Positions 10,231 to 23,183 of a stretch of 64,000 nucleotides of DNA are shown piece by piece. Source of the stretch: Peromyscus leucopus (lineage: Eukaryota > Chordata > Mammalia > Rodentia > Cricetidae); the NCBI RefSeq assembly GCF_004664715.2, contig NC_051063.1:114438829-114502828 (forward strand). The letters run 5' to 3'. The notes beneath the pieces were generated by a model. That model saw only the letters and a list, made by a program, of their open reading frames with translations, ran no database searches and had not been told where the DNA came from. A program made the translations under genes and the position numbers. The stretch's first letter is position 1, and every line of letters begins with the position of its first letter.

Positions 10231-12814
10231 CTGTTTAGGCCCCTTTCTTAAACAGTATCAAGGTACTGAGGTAACCAGTACCCCCAAAGGCCCTCCTATG
10301 AATTTGACTTGTTTGGTTGAAGACTCTGAGCTTTATGAGGATGCTTATAAGAAAATAACTCACAACTTTTAGAAGTCATCAATCCTAATAAGTTTTCTAA
10401 TAAAACTTTCACAGTAGAAGGGCAGGGACCCCTCAGATATTTGATCCCTGCCTGGCTAGATCTTCTTTATGCTACACAGCAGCTGAAGACCACCTGGTCT
10501 ACCTGCCAGCATGGCACAAACATGTTTGGGTCCCCATTTCAGGAAGGTGACCATTAAGAAAAGGAAAAGAGATGGAAGCTTCCAAGTACATAGGCTAAGT
10601 ACTCGGGGATCAGTTAATTATTCTCTATTATCTAATTCATGTTACATCCTTCCAAGAGAACACATGACACTGTTAGGCATCTGAGGGGTGTGTGACAGAG
10701 AAGAGGACAAGGGACAAACGGGAGAAAGAACTGGAAGCTTACAATGCACCTAAGTGAGGATTGGTGTTCTAGAAGTTTCTGCTAGCCTCTCTGCAACTGT
10801 AGAGATAAAACAATATGTGCTATCAGAGGGGAAGTCTCCAAAGGTGGTCTCAAAGGAACAGACACACAGAGATAAATTAACAAGTCCACCCTTTTTAGGT
10901 TTATTCAATCCAAAGAAGTGTCTGTAGCAGAGACATCAAAGGCCCTGGTCAGTAGCTGCCTGTTAGACTCTCCATGGTACCCAGGGCCCCATACTTGTTT
11001 CATGGAACACATTATTATCTCAGATAACAAAGTATGGTTTCCCATGCCACACAGGACATGTTACACTTCACTTGTGGGTAGCACTTTGACACACAGAGAG
11101 AAGAGCTTCTCTGGTCTTCAGTCTGTATGCCCCACTTTGAGTAAGCCATATCCTGTGGCTTTTTGTGCACATGCTCAATGACGATTTTAGGAGGGGATAT
11201 GATAGGCTACCAATGTGGGGGTCATGGGCCAATGGCAATTCATAAACTGTTTATCACTGACTCCTGATGTAAGTACAGGGACTGAGAGTATGTGTTAAGG
11301 ACCATTTATAGTAATTTGTCAAAATGTTCAGTAGACAGTGATCTATGTGGTTTTTCCCTTTTGTATTTCATTTCTGTGTTTTACAGAAGGCATCAGCCTG
11401 AGACATTTAGAAATCAAAGATTAAAAACAAAATGAAGCAGGTCCTCCAACATAGTTTATGAAGTTCAGCAAACACCATCCAGCTAAGTTAGTGACCAGGG
11501 CCGTAGCTGCTGGTGACCAGATTTCCGTCTGCTGCCCTCAGGGAATAGAGTTCTTTCTCTGTTACAGACTTTTCTGAACTTCCCAGTGCTACAGCTATAA
11601 GCATAGGTGAGTTCATAGAGAATGCAGGTGGCTGCCTGCGTCTGACTGCTTGCTGATCGCCCACAGCATTTTAATTTATAGGTGAGCCCCCCCTCCAACG
11701 TCTCCGGGCTACAGCACAATAAAAGATCTTGCCACCATGCCTACTTAAGAAACCGCACTGTCCAGCCTCACATTCCCCCCAGTTTTTCACTCCTGGCTGA
11801 GAAAATATTGACAAGCGTTGAGTCATTCTATTACAAACCACTGCGTCTAGAAGTACAGGCCCCAAAACACACTTAACACACCCAGTTCACAAAGGTTAAG
11901 AAAGCATAAGTGAGAAGCATTGCTGGAGATTGATACCAAGGAAAATGGTGGCTGCTTACAGGGAAAGGAGGAAGTCAAGAGTTGCTCCTGGTCCCACTGA
12001 CTGATTGCCACCCATGCCACGTCTCACAGAACTGGCCTTTCCCGAGCAGAGCATGCTTGATACGCCTGGCAGCTGTGTGCTGGCCTTTCTCAACCACACT
12101 TAATCCAGGTAATATAATAGTGTAATTGTAATGCCACCTGGAAGTTACCCATGTCTGTTCTTCCTGAGAAATGCTAACCAGGCCCCATCCTTAATTTCAG
12201 CTAACCTCACAACATCCTAGGAAGGCAAGCCTGTTCCAGTTTACAGATACGACCCAAAAGACCTTCCTGAGGCCACACAGAAGGCAATGCATGCTCAAAT
12301 CACAGACATTATATTAGCCTGGAAGTAAGGAAGACTGAGGAATGCTCACCAGCCTGGGGGGCACGAGGAAATTGAGTTGGGTGCCCTCGCCCCTCAAGTC
12401 CTTTGAGATGGAATGAGAGCCTGGAGAGAGGATGGGAAGCCTGGGCTTGATCCAACTGTGGAATGAGCTGTTTGCCTCTGAGGCCCCAAGGTATCTTCTT
12501 GCCTCTTCTACAGCGGTGCTTGTTCCCCCTGCTGGCTAATGTCCCACGCTCCCCGCCCCTATCATGCCCAGATTCTAAGATCTGCTCCAAGCTTCTTGGT
12601 CATATCTCCAAATGACTAGGACTTTTCTGCCAGGGTTTCTAAGATTTTAGGCCTCATCTTCATTTTCTTTTTTTTTATGACAGTAAGGACGCCATCCATC
12701 GGGGTAGAGCAGGCAGTGGGGGTGGGGTGGGACACCAAGAGGAATGAGTAGAGTGTCCTGAGTTTCTTGAAATGCTACATTCAAGAGCCCACATCTCTAC
12801 TTACTAGTGCATAC

Positions 12815-12985
12815 ACAGTACATGCTATGGGCTATGTTAAGGATTCTGTATTTACTAGCTATTCGGCTTCCTATGAACTCTTTTAGCAGATTATCAGTCT
12901 CATTGTATAGCTGTGGAAGTAAAGGCTAAAGAAGTGTGACTACTATAAGGTCACACTATCAACCAGTAGTTACTAACAAGGTGCC
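12815..12985 (-). repeat. Possible MIR, antisense
   Basis: A size/total phrase (ctatgggctatgttaagg), a tail like cagtctcattgtatagctgt and aaggtcacactatc are in the order of reversed MIR. Highly diverged. Confidence 0.4.
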
Positions 12986-14017
12986 TCGACCTCTCGCCAA
13001 CATGGCACACCAATGCAGATGAAATAGAACATTACAAATGGTCCTGGAGGAAAACTGACCCCCAGCACTTATGGCAAGTAGGTGATTAGCAGACACCTTA
13101 TTAGAGCCAGTATTCCACTACCTGTGTGGCATAACTTTACTCATAACTGACTCTGAGATGCTTATTGGTAGCTGTATTACACACACACCCTTACTTGCCT
13201 GTAACTGTTGGAAATATCTCTGTTCCCACGTCGCCTTGGTCTTGGACCTAGACTCAATGTGTCCTGCTATAAAAGACATTGACTTTGTGCCAGAATGAGG
13301 TTCTGAAGTGAGCTGTCTCCACTGAGACACTATAGGTAAAATGCAACTGTTCTTCCCACCAAAGGCAGTAACTGTACCCTCAAGAGAAGGGCGTCAATGA
13401 GAGTATCTTTAAATATGTAAAAACAACTGATTATGCCTCAAAAGTTTATGGAATAACATACCCCCACAGTTGGTTACTTCTTGGAAAGAACATCCAAATG
13501 TCCGATAAAACGCATCAAAAAGTGAAAAACTAGAATAGAGAGAATTCTCTGCATTTTAAAGAGACATTTGCTCCCTCCTATGTGTCTACTGCCCTGCATA
13601 CATTAGAACCAGTTCTGATCAGTCTTTATCATTCCTGTCTGTCCTGCCTGGCTCCTGTCCTTGAGCTTCTTCCATCACACTAGACAGAACAGTGTGATTG
13701 CAATTCATCTGCCCCCTGGAATGAACTGTAGCACTCAGAGACCTCTTTAGCCTACTCTAGGAAAATCTTAAATAAGAGTGAAAACCTACCGCTCCTGACA
13801 CTGGAAGAAACACACTTGACATTTTGACTCCATGGTTGAGATCTGTTGGAAATTCTGAAAATTAGGGAAGAGTCTTGTCCAGGCTTCATCCCACTGGAGC
13901 CCAGAATTCCCCCAAACATTACCCATCCCCACACCTATGACTCCAGTCCTTCATTTGTACTCCAAGCCCACATTTGTCTACATATCCCAACCGTGAAACC
14001 CACAAGTTCTGTCTTAC

Positions 14018-14150
14018 CTTGGGCCTGCTGGAGCTGTGTCGTCTTCTGGCTCTTCCACAACAGCTAGCTCTGGGGGAAGGAAAGCATCTTTGTTGACATT
14101 ATTCACCCAGCTTTCTTTTGCCCTCATTGCTGTGTCCTTACTCTGCTCAG
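14018..14150 (-). CDS. Sytl2: Sytl2 coding exon 3 (linker)
   Basis: Encodes residues 85-128 plus two bases of codon 129: AEQSKD, then [19 protein letters not shown], then an acidic and proline-rich end ([14 protein letters not shown]). The acceptor is CTGTTTCAG|CTGAGC (AG at 14152-14151) and the donor CCAAG|GTAAGA (GT at 14017-14016). The phase pattern 1 in, 2 out fits its neighbours exactly. The segment is part of the non-globular linker between the SHD and the C2 domains of Slp2-a. No catalytic or known binding motif is visible. Identification rests on my recollection of the mammalian protein, in which the same blocks occur in the same order; the residues between the blocks differ by a few substitutions. 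Confidence 0.93.
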
Positions 14151-15089
14151 CTGAAACAGGAAATGATAGACAGAAAGGTTATCTCTCACTTCTACAATCT
14201 ACAGCCTTCTCATTGGCTCCTATTAGTAAGGGCTTAGATCAGAACCTTGGGCCTTATAAGTACCAAGATGAGCACTGTGTCTGAGGACCAAAATTATAGC
14301 TGTTAGAGAAGCCAGTAGATTTGCATGACTCAGGTCCCTGCCTCCCAAACAGGCTCCTGAAAGGATAGGTGTGCCTTTAAAGATATAGGTAACCCTGGAG
14401 ACCACTGAAGCAAGGCTCTAACTGCCTATAGGTTAACAGAATCTGAGTTGGAGTCAGGATTGGATATACTTAGCCAAGAGATTCTCAGAGTGGTAGTAAT
14501 CATTGAGCTCCTTACTAAGCATTTACTAAATGCCTACAATGGGCCAAACAAAATGTTCGACTCTGGGGTGCAAAGGAAAAGGAATGATCCTAACTGAGAA
14601 TGTCCCCCTCCAGTGCCTCTCCTATCCCATGGGTCTCCCCACAAATCCAAATTCTAAATTCACTACAACACACTGCTCTTTTGCCCCCATAAAATCTCTG
14701 TGCTGTGTCTTCAGGAGTCTCTCTTGCCTCTCAATACTCAGCATTCTCCTTACCTAAATCTTTGAAACTATTAGCATCAACTGAGTGGTGACTAATGAGC
14801 AAGAATTATGCTGAGTTCTTTGTGGACGTTATCCTATGTGGTGAGGTATTTTCTAAATTCATAAACTTGGAAATTAAAAACCAAAAAGTTCAAGAAAATT
14901 GCCTAAGGTCACATTATAAGGGTCAAGAATAATTTCATCAGTGTTAAGATGAGGCAATGTTGGGGCTTCCAATTTCTAAATATATTCCAAGGTGGAATCT
15001 ATCCCCTACTGCTCTTGGCACACATCAGTTTAGCATCTTCGATTGCAAATGGAGTCCACCATTACCACCAGTACCACCCAAGATTTCTT

Positions 15090-15252
15090 TTTTTTTTTTT
15101 TTTGGTTTTTCGAGACAGGGTTTCTCTGTGTAGCTTTGCGCCTTTTCCTGGAACTCACTTGGTAGCCCAGGCTGGCCTCGAACTCACAGAGATCCGCCTG
15201 GCTCTGCCTCCCGAGTGCTGGGATTAAAGGCGTGCGCCACCACCGCCCGGCC
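15090..15252 (-). repeat. B1 SINE, young, antisense, with 14-bp target duplication
   Basis: Full-length with the cricetid-type gcgccttttcctggaactca part. It is flanked by acccaagatttctt at 15076-15089 and 15256-15269. Confidence 0.96.
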
Positions 15253-15549
15253 CAAACCCAAGATTTCTTAAGGCCTGGGTATGCTTGAAAACCAAGAGAG
15301 TTTCAAGCAATGCATTGTGCATGCTTAGAATTCCATCTTTATCTGCAATAAGTGTGATACAGTCAAAAGACTTGAAATCCCACATGTGCCATTTAGCAAT
15401 ATTGGGCAAGTTAACCTAAGTTGCCCAATAAAGTTTATAGGCAAAGTATACTTACCTTACAAAATTGCTGTTACAGTTAAAAAAATAGATAATTAACATT
15501 TACTGTATCTTAAATGCTTTAAAAATAGTATTTTTCTTTGTCCACAAGC

Positions 15550-15885
15550 TGTAGCGGGTAGCTGTTCCAGCTTTGACCTTGAAGTGCTGCCCCTAGTGAG
15601 GCAGCAGGTAACTGCTACACCTGCCTATGACCTGCCCCTGGGGCATGGTCTTTTGGGGCCCTTAAGACCTGGGATGCATACATGCTGGCCTCTCTTGGCT
15701 CCTCATGATCCTAGATGCTGGATTGCAGACCAAGTCAGAGTTCTCCAGAGAACCATGTTGGACTGTACCTCACCTCTCCCAGATCCTATAACCAAACCCC
15801 TTTACTGGTTGGAAGTCACCCCAAATTAAACCTCTTTTAACTACAAGATAAACTATGTGGAATTGCCTCATTAATTGCTACTTTA
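15550..15885 (+). mobile_element. Solo LTR, ERV type
   Basis: Starts tgtagcgggtagctgttcca. It has an AATTAAA-type polyadenylation signal (ccaaattaaacctctttt) near its end and is flanked by acaagc at 15544-15549 and 15886-15891. A 6-bp duplication suits ERVK-like integration. The right end, ttta, is not the usual CA. I recognise it as a repeated rodent LTR but cannot name the family. Confidence 0.65.
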
Positions 15886-15999
15886 ACAAGCTAGATCTAG
15901 AGGTTTACAATGACTAATCTTGAGTTAAATAGAAATGAGTTAGATAGAAATTTGTAAGCATGCAGGCAAAAATGAAGTAGTGAAATAAAAAGAATTCTA

Positions 16000-16228
16000 G
16001 GGGCTGGAGAGATTGCTCAGTGGTTAAGAGCACAGGCTACTCTTCTAGAGGACCAGGATTCAATTCCCAGCACCCACATGACACCTCACAACTGTCTGTA
16101 ACTCCAGTTCCAGGGGTTCTGACACCTTCACACCAATGCACATTAAATAAGTTAAAAAAGAAAGACACAAAAAATAAAATAAAAAAGAAAGAATTGAGTA
16201 ATTACTTTGTAAAAGAAAGAAGAAAAGG
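16000..16228 (+). repeat. B2/B3 SINE with A-rich tail and 10-bp target duplication
   Basis: gggctggagagattgctcag is followed by the B-box ggattcaattcccagc and a long A-rich tail. It is flanked by aagaattcta at 15990-15999 and 16229-16238. Confidence 0.85.
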
Positions 16229-16389
16229 AAGAATTCTAAATAAACTCTTATAGTCTATTAGGTAAAGTGCTGGGCTGATTAAAGAAGTACCACATGTCAA
16301 GATCATTGAACATGAAATCTGATTTCTGCCTTAATTTTTTTTTATTGTGCTATTCAGAAGGCTCTGACTTTCCAGAGCTAAAAGCCAAA

Positions 16390-16560
16390 GGAATGATTCC
16401 GTAGATAAAGCATTTGCCATGCAAACATCAGGACCTGAGTTTGATACCCAGCACCTATACTAAAAGAGCTACCTGAGGATGACTTCTGGCCTCCACACAC
16501 ATGCATATACTTGTATGTGTATCCATACATAACCATGTGCATAGATACACACATCAAAAA
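16390..16560 (+). repeat. tRNA-type SINE (B4/ID-like), degraded
   Basis: The blocks gataaagcatttgccatgca, cctgagtttgatacccagca and cttctggcctccacacacat are in the order of a B4/B3 copy. Confidence 0.6.
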
Positions 16561-16830
16561 AGGTCAATGAAAGGCATGAATATTTCTCATAAGACCCAGG
16601 CACTAAGACTATTATTACATTTAAACATGGTGCCTGAAGAGTGGTCTTCCTCTATAGCCAGTAACTTAGCCCTATCCTCAACCATCCAAATCCAAGGCAA
16701 GAGGATTTAAAGTGAGGACATACACTTATGCAAAGCACACCACCAAATGATTTCCTTCAGCAAATTTCAGTGAAGGGTCTCATACCCTTCCCCACCCTCC
16801 TTCCTAAACAAACATTGGCTGTGACCTCAC

Positions 16831-16982
16831 CTGCCACTGGGAGCCTCTTCTTTCTCATGGATGCTCTGATGATGTCAGCACCATGAATTTTGTCCCTGTG
16901 CCTTTTGGCCTTAGCTTCATAAAACCATTGGCCACTCATATTCTTTAGTTGTCGGTCATCCTTAATTTTTTCAGGCAAATGT
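16831..16982 (-). CDS. Sytl2: Sytl2 coding exon 2 (SHD2, Rab27-binding WF motif)
   Basis: Encodes residues 34 to 84 plus one base of the next codon. It completes the Slp homology domain: [20 protein letters not shown], then a strongly basic helix rich in K and R (residues 56-80). The SGQWF segment at residues 50-54 matches the S/T-G-x-W-F signature shared by Rab27 effectors, known to pack into a pocket on Rab27. The acceptor reads TTTGTAG|ACATTT (AG at 16984-16983) and the donor GGCAG|GTGAGG (GT at 16830-16829). Incoming phase is 2, outgoing phase 1. Exons 1 and 2 together give an SHD with no zinc-finger insert between its halves, as expected for Slp1 and Slp2. No stop or frameshift is seen. 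Confidence 0.95.
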
Positions 16983-17199
16983 CTACAAAAGGAAAAGAAC
17001 TTTACTTTGCTGAGGACCCACAGTAAATAAACAAGTTCATTCTGACACTGTATGAAGAAATTTGTAAATATGAGGCAAAATGAAGCTCTTAATAAATTAT
17101 GTGCCACAAACCTCCCAGATGGCTAACAAATGTTCTGCTTTTACTAAAAAAATAAAATAAAATAAAACCTAATCAGAGATGCCAAGCATGATTTTTAAA

Positions 17200-17396
17200 G
17201 GGTTTTATTTATTTTTATTTTATGTGTATGAATGTTTTGCGTGTAAATGCATAATGGGCATGCATTACCCACAGAAGCCAGAAGAGGGTGTCAGATACCC
17301 CCCAAGAACTAGAGTTATAGATAGTTGTGAATTGTAAGTGCTGGGATTTGAACTCAGGTCCTCCACAAGAGCAGCAAGTGCTCTTAACCATTCTAC
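17200..17396 (-). repeat. B3-type SINE, antisense
   Basis: The 3' body tttattttatgtgtatgaat comes first, then gccagaagagggtgtcag and the reversed head gtgctcttaaccattctacc. Confidence 0.85.
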
Positions 17397-17499
17397 CTGA
17401 AACTTCTCAAGAGCAGATTCACTTCTTAGTTGTAGTCTTTTATGTCTTCCATTCAAATGGGCACCACCAGAGAGCAGTGATGGAGAAAGCATCTCTGGC

Positions 17500-17620
17500 C
17501 ATTTCCTCATCTTTAAAATGGGGTTAAATGTCCCATCTCATGGGGGTTCTCTGAGATTAAATTAAAACACTTAAACCACCCTCTGCACCTGCCAAGGGCC
17601 TATTAGGCATTTACTGGACA
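17500..17620 (+). repeat. MIR fragment
   Basis: cctcatctttaaaatggggt followed by ggttctctgagattaaat, the typical MIR core order. Confidence 0.5.
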
Positions 17621-18889
17621 ACAAGTGTGTGATAAGCAGTTCCTTGGTTCTTCCCTTTATAGTGAAATGAGTTTATCAGAGATTTTCCTGGAAGTCTGTG
17701 AAGGAAGGGGGCATGATGCTTTGTGCGCTGAGGCAGGCTAAAATGAGGAGGTACAGGCAAGTTCCATCAGTGCCAAGGTTGCTCTTAAGGGTTCCATAAT
17801 CATTCATGCTCAATGAATTACTAAAACCTAAAGAGCAAACCAACCGATGCCCTCCTAAAGCATCCCTAATTTATATCAGTTGGGAAAAAAATGGTGTTCT
17901 AATCAATGAGTCTTTTAACCTCTACATCCTTCTAGTCAATAAAATGAGAATCCCAAATTAACTTTTCTTACTCATAGAGATGCACTCAGGGTAAAATCCA
18001 ACAGAAAGCCTTTGGGAAACTTTGAACTCTTGAAAAATAATGTGTTGCACAAATCCAAGTGGGTGTATGATTTTTACTCAAGTTTAGATGCTCCTTGTCT
18101 GTGTGGCAAGTCTGTATTAGCCAGAGAATGTGAATGGGCCATTGTAGTGGCCAGGCAGGGGATGAGGACTGCACACAGGCACATCTGGAAATGGAGAAGG
18201 AGCTGGAGGGGCAGCTACTCAGGCTCAGCAACGATAGGCTCCTAAGTATGCTTGAGGAAACAGCTTCTTTGCCTATCACATATAAACTCTCTACTACAAT
18301 CTCTCCCCCTCTCCCAAACACCTGGGAAGAAGTGATTCTTCTCCAAACGTGCTCCTCATAGTTCTTAGTCATACAGCCTGTGTTCATATCCTGGCAGGGA
18401 CAGCATGATTAGTTCACAGCCCTGAGTCAGCAAAGGCCTGTGGTTCTTCCTAAATGCTTCTAATAGTGAGTTGCTCATTGCCTAAGGTTTTTGACCAAGC
18501 AGACAATCTTGACTGGGCAACTGGCTGTAGTTCTTATTTTTTCTTCTTCCAACAGGCGCAAGATTCTGCCAAATTCTAGAAGAAGAAAAAAAATTCCACC
18601 TCTCCTTGATCAGATGGGTCTCCTGGAAGGAGGGTCTTTGTTTCATATACATTTGTCTTGTACCTTAAAAAGCAATGTGCATGAAGAGTAAAGGAATGCT
18701 TTGTGAAGAACTGTTCACCTGGCTTCAGGCTGACTTTTTGGGTTTGTTTCCCAGCAGACACTCCTAAACCCCACTTGCCAGCACACTCCTCAAGTTCTTA
18801 TTGCCCTCAAAACTGCTCTTTTGTCATCTGTAGGTATTAGAGGTAGAAAAGTACAGCTGGGCTCTGGAGACTCTTCCAAATAGGACCAA

Positions 18890-19025
18890 AGCCTAGTTTG
18901 AATTCTATCTAAACATGACGATGGACAGGTTAGTGTTCCTTGCTTGTGAAGATGGGGGAAATAAGACCTACCCTTGAAGACTTCTGAGATAATTCACTGA
19001 AGTGTTTTGCCTGGAAGCACGTAGC
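18890..19025 (+). repeat. Possible MIR
   Basis: Gaattctatct, then cttgcttgtgaagatgggggaaataagacc-like blocks and a ggaagcacgtagc end follow MIR order weakly. Confidence 0.35.
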
Positions 19026-19109
19026 ATTGCCCATCTTTTTATAAAGAGGTCAATGACCTCTCTCAGCATAGTCCCCCTCCTGCCGCTGCAGGCCTAGCCT
19101 GAGCATCAC

Positions 19110-19330
19110 AAAGACATGCTTCCTTTTTCCTCGTTCCCACAATGCCTCCCTTCAGCACTTACACAGTATCCCAAGACTCTGTTTGCACGTCTGTTTCACC
19201 CAGTCAACTGTGGACTCTACAAACACCTCGAATACAAGGATTACATCCTTATCACCGTTTATAGTCTTCCCATGAAGCAGAGAGACTGGCACAGGGTTGA
19301 TACCCAGTAACTGTTTGTTGAGTGAGTAAG
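19110..19330 (+). repeat. Possible L2 3' fragment
   Basis: A C/T-rich stretch is followed by a phrase like ctggcacagggttgataccc and gtttgttgagtgagtaag, which resemble the 3' end of L2. Ancient and uncertain. Confidence 0.35.
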
Positions 19331-19639
19331 TCTTGGAGCAGTTATGTGCTCAACAGCCACCCAAGTCTGAGCAAACGAAATAACGAAGATCCCGTCACTG
19401 CCAAGTTTCAGGGGACCAGACTCCACCATAGTGACAGGGTTTTCTGATGAGGGAGGACTGCTCATCTCTCATCAGAACAGGAGAAAACAGATCATGAAAT
19501 ATGGTTACCTGTCAGCATACCACAAACCCTCACAGCAGAGCAACTCCCAGTTTCTCTTCATGAGATTGGTTTTGGTAACTGGAAAGTACTTTGCAATGGA
19601 TCCTGTGGAGGTCTTTGCCGCTCTTGGCCTCTCTCATCT

Positions 19640-19747
19640 CCCCCCCCCCCCAGACAGAGTTTCTCTGTGTAGCTTTGTGTCTTTCCTGGATCAGGCTGGC
19701 CTTGAACTCACAAAGATCCGCCTGCCTCTGCCTCCCGAGTGCTGGAA
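19640..19747 (-). repeat. B1 SINE, truncated, antisense, with a C-run instead of the T tail
   Basis: C11 (tail) is followed by agacagagtttctctgtgta and ends at cctcccgagtgctgga, so the B1 5' end is missing. It is flanked by cctctctcatct at 19628-19639 and 19748-19759. Confidence 0.92.
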
Positions 19748-22093
19748 CCTCTCTCATCTTAATAACGGCCTGCAAGGCCCTGGAGGACACACAAATAGCC
19801 CAGGCTATGTGAGTTATGCCTATGGAGACACACAGCCCCGGAAGAGACTGGTAAGCGTCGTGGTAAGGACAAGGTTTCTGGCTCTTTTGTTTGAAAGTGG
19901 CAAAAGAAGGAGAATGTTTCAAATTTAATGAGGGCCATTTGGGTATTTCCTAATAGGATTATTTCTGCTGGGTTTAATAACCTCTGTTTTTTGGGTTTTT
20001 TTTTCTATCTTGGTCACTTGTTTTATTCTGCAGATGACTCCATATGTGTGACATCAAATACCAAGTTTGTAAAGATGTCAATCATTTGAATACCCCCCCT
20101 GCGGTGGTGCTAAAACCTTCTCTTCCAATTGCTCCGTTATCTCTCCTTTCTTCTGATTTAAGGTTGAATGAGCCATATTAGCATTGGATTTTCTAATTGC
20201 TGCACTGTCTAGCTGAAGTGGGAAAGGGTAAATTTCTTGGAACTGACACTGTTCATGCTTCATCACCCTTTCTACACATGCACGTTATGTTTAACTTAGC
20301 ATAAAGAAAATGCCCGGTAAACACTGGTGGACAGCAGGACATCATTCAGTCCAAAAATGCCACTGTCCTGTCAGCCTTCCAGACCAGTCGTCCAGTGGGT
20401 CTTCTGCACAGAACCCCATCTGCCCATTAACATCTGCACAAGCTCTGTTTGAGCAAGTTCACACTTAGCCCCTGCATGGCATTTCATCCTTCTGATTTCA
20501 CTACAAAGAACTTAGTCAAGAGCAAAAGATGGCTGTTTGTCTGCTCTGTATGCTAAATGCCACATTTAAACCTTTTCTGGTCATTTGGTCACTTGGTCAT
20601 TCATTAATTTCTTAACATATACGAGGCATTGGGCATAAAACTCAGTCTACAGCCATGATGGCCAGTGGCCATTCTTTTCAGTGCATGGGGAGTGTGCAGA
20701 CTTACAGAGGAAAACAAGAACAATGGCGTTTTCCAGACTGGATTTAAGTTGTCCCCAGCCCACCTCCTTCTCACTGTGTACATACATGCACTCTAACTTC
20801 CAGCTCCTTGACATGATTGACAAAGGCCTGACGTCATAGGCAAGACCTGATCAATACTACCTACTCAGATGTGGGTAGGAAAGCTCAGCAGACCGGTCAA
20901 AGAGATGCTCATACTCATTCTCCTGAGTCAGTCCCTCCCCTACCCCACAAGCCCCGCAATATATTCCAGGAAAGATGATAAGATTGTATGACTTAAAAAT
21001 GGCCTCAATGTCTAAACTAAATGATTCAGGCCCAGAGAACTTAAGAGACTTGCTCAGGGTAACACAGAGCTGGACCCAGAAGTTAGCTTGATTCTCAGCA
21101 ATCCCGCCCCACTGGGTAAAACCTAACAAGATTTTGGTTTTTAAGGTAGTTCTCACTCTTCATTCTTTCTATCAAGCATTGACGAAGAATCTGGAAACCA
21201 ACAGACCTGGAAAGAAAATGAGTTGAAATATCCCTTACAATCATGAAAAATGCATTTTTGAGATGCAGGCAGGCCACAGATCCCCACAAGCTGCTGAGTA
21301 GCAGCACAGAGTGTGAAAGCCCAAGGCGTTTTTTTTTAGTTGGATCGGCAGGACTGTCGTCTCACAGGCTGCTTACCCTCTTCCACTCTATCTCCCCATC
21401 CACTGGAGGTAGTTGAGCTACACTGTTCTGAGAACAAAAGAAAAATGCATGTGAAGCCCCCTCAATGCTGCAGCCCGGGGATAAACACTGATTTCTTTTT
21501 TGCTTTGCTTTCATGGAAAACACCATCAGAGATCCTGGAAACACAGTTCTTCATTGAAAACTGCCTTCATTTAAAAAAGAAGCAACGTCCTAAAGAGGCA
21601 GCTGAGAATCATAAGATGTGGTAGCGGTTGAGATGATATCTACTGCAAAAAACGCCCATCACTGTAGATGTGGTTGTATGCATATGGGGGTTGGGACGTG
21701 GTGCTGGTGTGGTATACAGACATTATGTGCATCAGTTTCCTGCTGGCAGGGTGACGCAAAGCACAGGAAACGCCACCTCAGCAGTATGTCATTTTCAAAC
21801 CATAAAAGTCTAAAATTACACACACATGTGTGTAGTAATGTTTCCCTCAAGGGTGGAAGAGTCAGACAGAGGGCCAGGGTGGAAGAGAGGAAAACATCTA
21901 TCTTGATGTCTGCTTCTCTGTTGACCTATTAAACATCTCCACTCAGGAGATGGGGGCACAAGATGATAGCAACTTGAGCCCAATGCTTGTGACTGAAGTC
22001 GAAACAGCACACAAGTCAGATGTGGCATTAAGAGTAACCTGGGGCTGTTGCCTTCCCATGTGCATGCTAGAGACCCTTGTGTTGTAGAATATT

Positions 22094-22258
22094 TTTTGTT
22101 TTTGTTTTTGTTTTTTTCGAGACAGGGTTTCTCTATGTAGTTTTGCGCCTTTCCTGGAACTCACTTGGTAGCCCAGGCTGGCCTCGAACTCACAGAGATC
22201 CGCCTGGCTCTGCCTCCCAAGTGCTGGGATTAAAGGCGTGCGCCACCACCGCCCGGCA
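22094..22258 (-). repeat. B1 SINE, young, antisense, with 9-bp target duplication
   Basis: Full-length with gcgcctttcctggaactcac. It is flanked by tagaatatt at 22085-22093 and 22259-22267. Confidence 0.96.
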
Positions 22259-22278
22259 TAGAATATTATTTTAAGGCG

Positions 22279-22705
22279 TGTTACTTTTGTTTATGTTGCA
22301 TTTGTTGAACTCTATGAAGTTGTGTTACTGTGCCTATCTAGAACACCTGATGGGCTAATAAAGAACTGAACAGCCAATAACAAATCAGGAGAAAGGATAG
22401 GTGGGGCTGGCAGGCAGTGAGAATATATAAAAGGAGAAGTAGCCAGAGAAGCAGAGGGACCTGGGGGCTAGCCACCCAGCTACACAGCAAGTCACAGAGT
22501 AAGTGTAAGATTTACAGAAGTAAGAGAATAGGAAAAGCCCGGAGGCAAAAGGTAGATGGGCTAATTTGGGTTAAGAAAAGTTGACAAGAAGCAAGCCAAG
22601 CTAAGGGCAGGCATTCATAATTAAGAATATGATTAAATCTCCATGTGTGATTTATTTGGGATCTGAGTGGCAGGACCCCCCGCCCCTGCAAAAAAGAGTA
22701 CAAAA
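22279..22705 (+). mobile_element. Solo LTR, ERV type
   Basis: Contains gggctaataaagaactgaac, a TATA-like gaatatataaaagg, cccagctacacagcaagtca and gtgtgatttatttgggatct. I recall this as a common murid and cricetid LTR. Ends are approximate and no internal region is next to it. Confidence 0.6.
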
Positions 22706-23183
22706 TCCCTCCAGCAATCCTTGTGAGGATTTCCCCTGGGTCCAAGTCCATATGTTACACTGACAGCTTGGGTGGTTTAGGAAGTGAACGTGTTTCCTGC
22801 ATGATGTTCATTTTTGTCATCCATGAAATCAGGGTGGAAGGCAGCCTACAACCTACACCATCCCCAAAGAGTCTTGCATGGATTTGGACATGAGCAATTG
22901 GAAGCATTAGATGTGTGGAAAGTGGCAGACCAGCTTCCATGAGAGTATAAACCTTATCCACAGCCTCACTGACAAGGATTCAGAATCAGTGGCTGGCTTT
23001 GTAGAAAACAGTACAAGAGTCCTCCATGGGCATCCTCAAGCTATGGGATGGCTGTATTCCTAACGCCCAAAACAATTAACAAATGAGAGTCGTTAGCAAC
23101 TGAAATCCTAGTGCATGAGATACTGAGGCAGAAGGAGCACCACATTGTGAAGCTAGCCTGGGCCACACAATGAAGATGGGAAA

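Larger units (their letters stand above)
6032..14017 (-). other. Sytl2: Sytl2 intron 3 (8.0 kb)
   Basis: Contains an L1 3' end (7500-8290), a young antisense B1 (8777-8953) and two CT-rich L1-like segments (9330-10230). The stretches 6035-7490, 8295-8760, 10380-12190 and 12990-14015 look unique; I see no exon, RNA gene or young repeat in them, apart from possible MIR relics near 12200-12300 and 12815-12985. Confidence 0.8.
14151..16830 (-). other. Sytl2: Sytl2 intron 2
   Basis: Contains a young antisense B1 (15090-15252), a solo LTR (15550-15885), a B2/B3 SINE (16000-16228) and another tRNA-type SINE (16390-16560). 14160-15075 is unique, with MIR-like pieces near 14495-14555 and 14790-14935. 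Confidence 0.8.

Noticed and set aside
16757..16830. Open frame continuing past exon 2
   Set aside because: The GTGAGG donor at 16830 and the in-phase join to 14150 show that this is intron.
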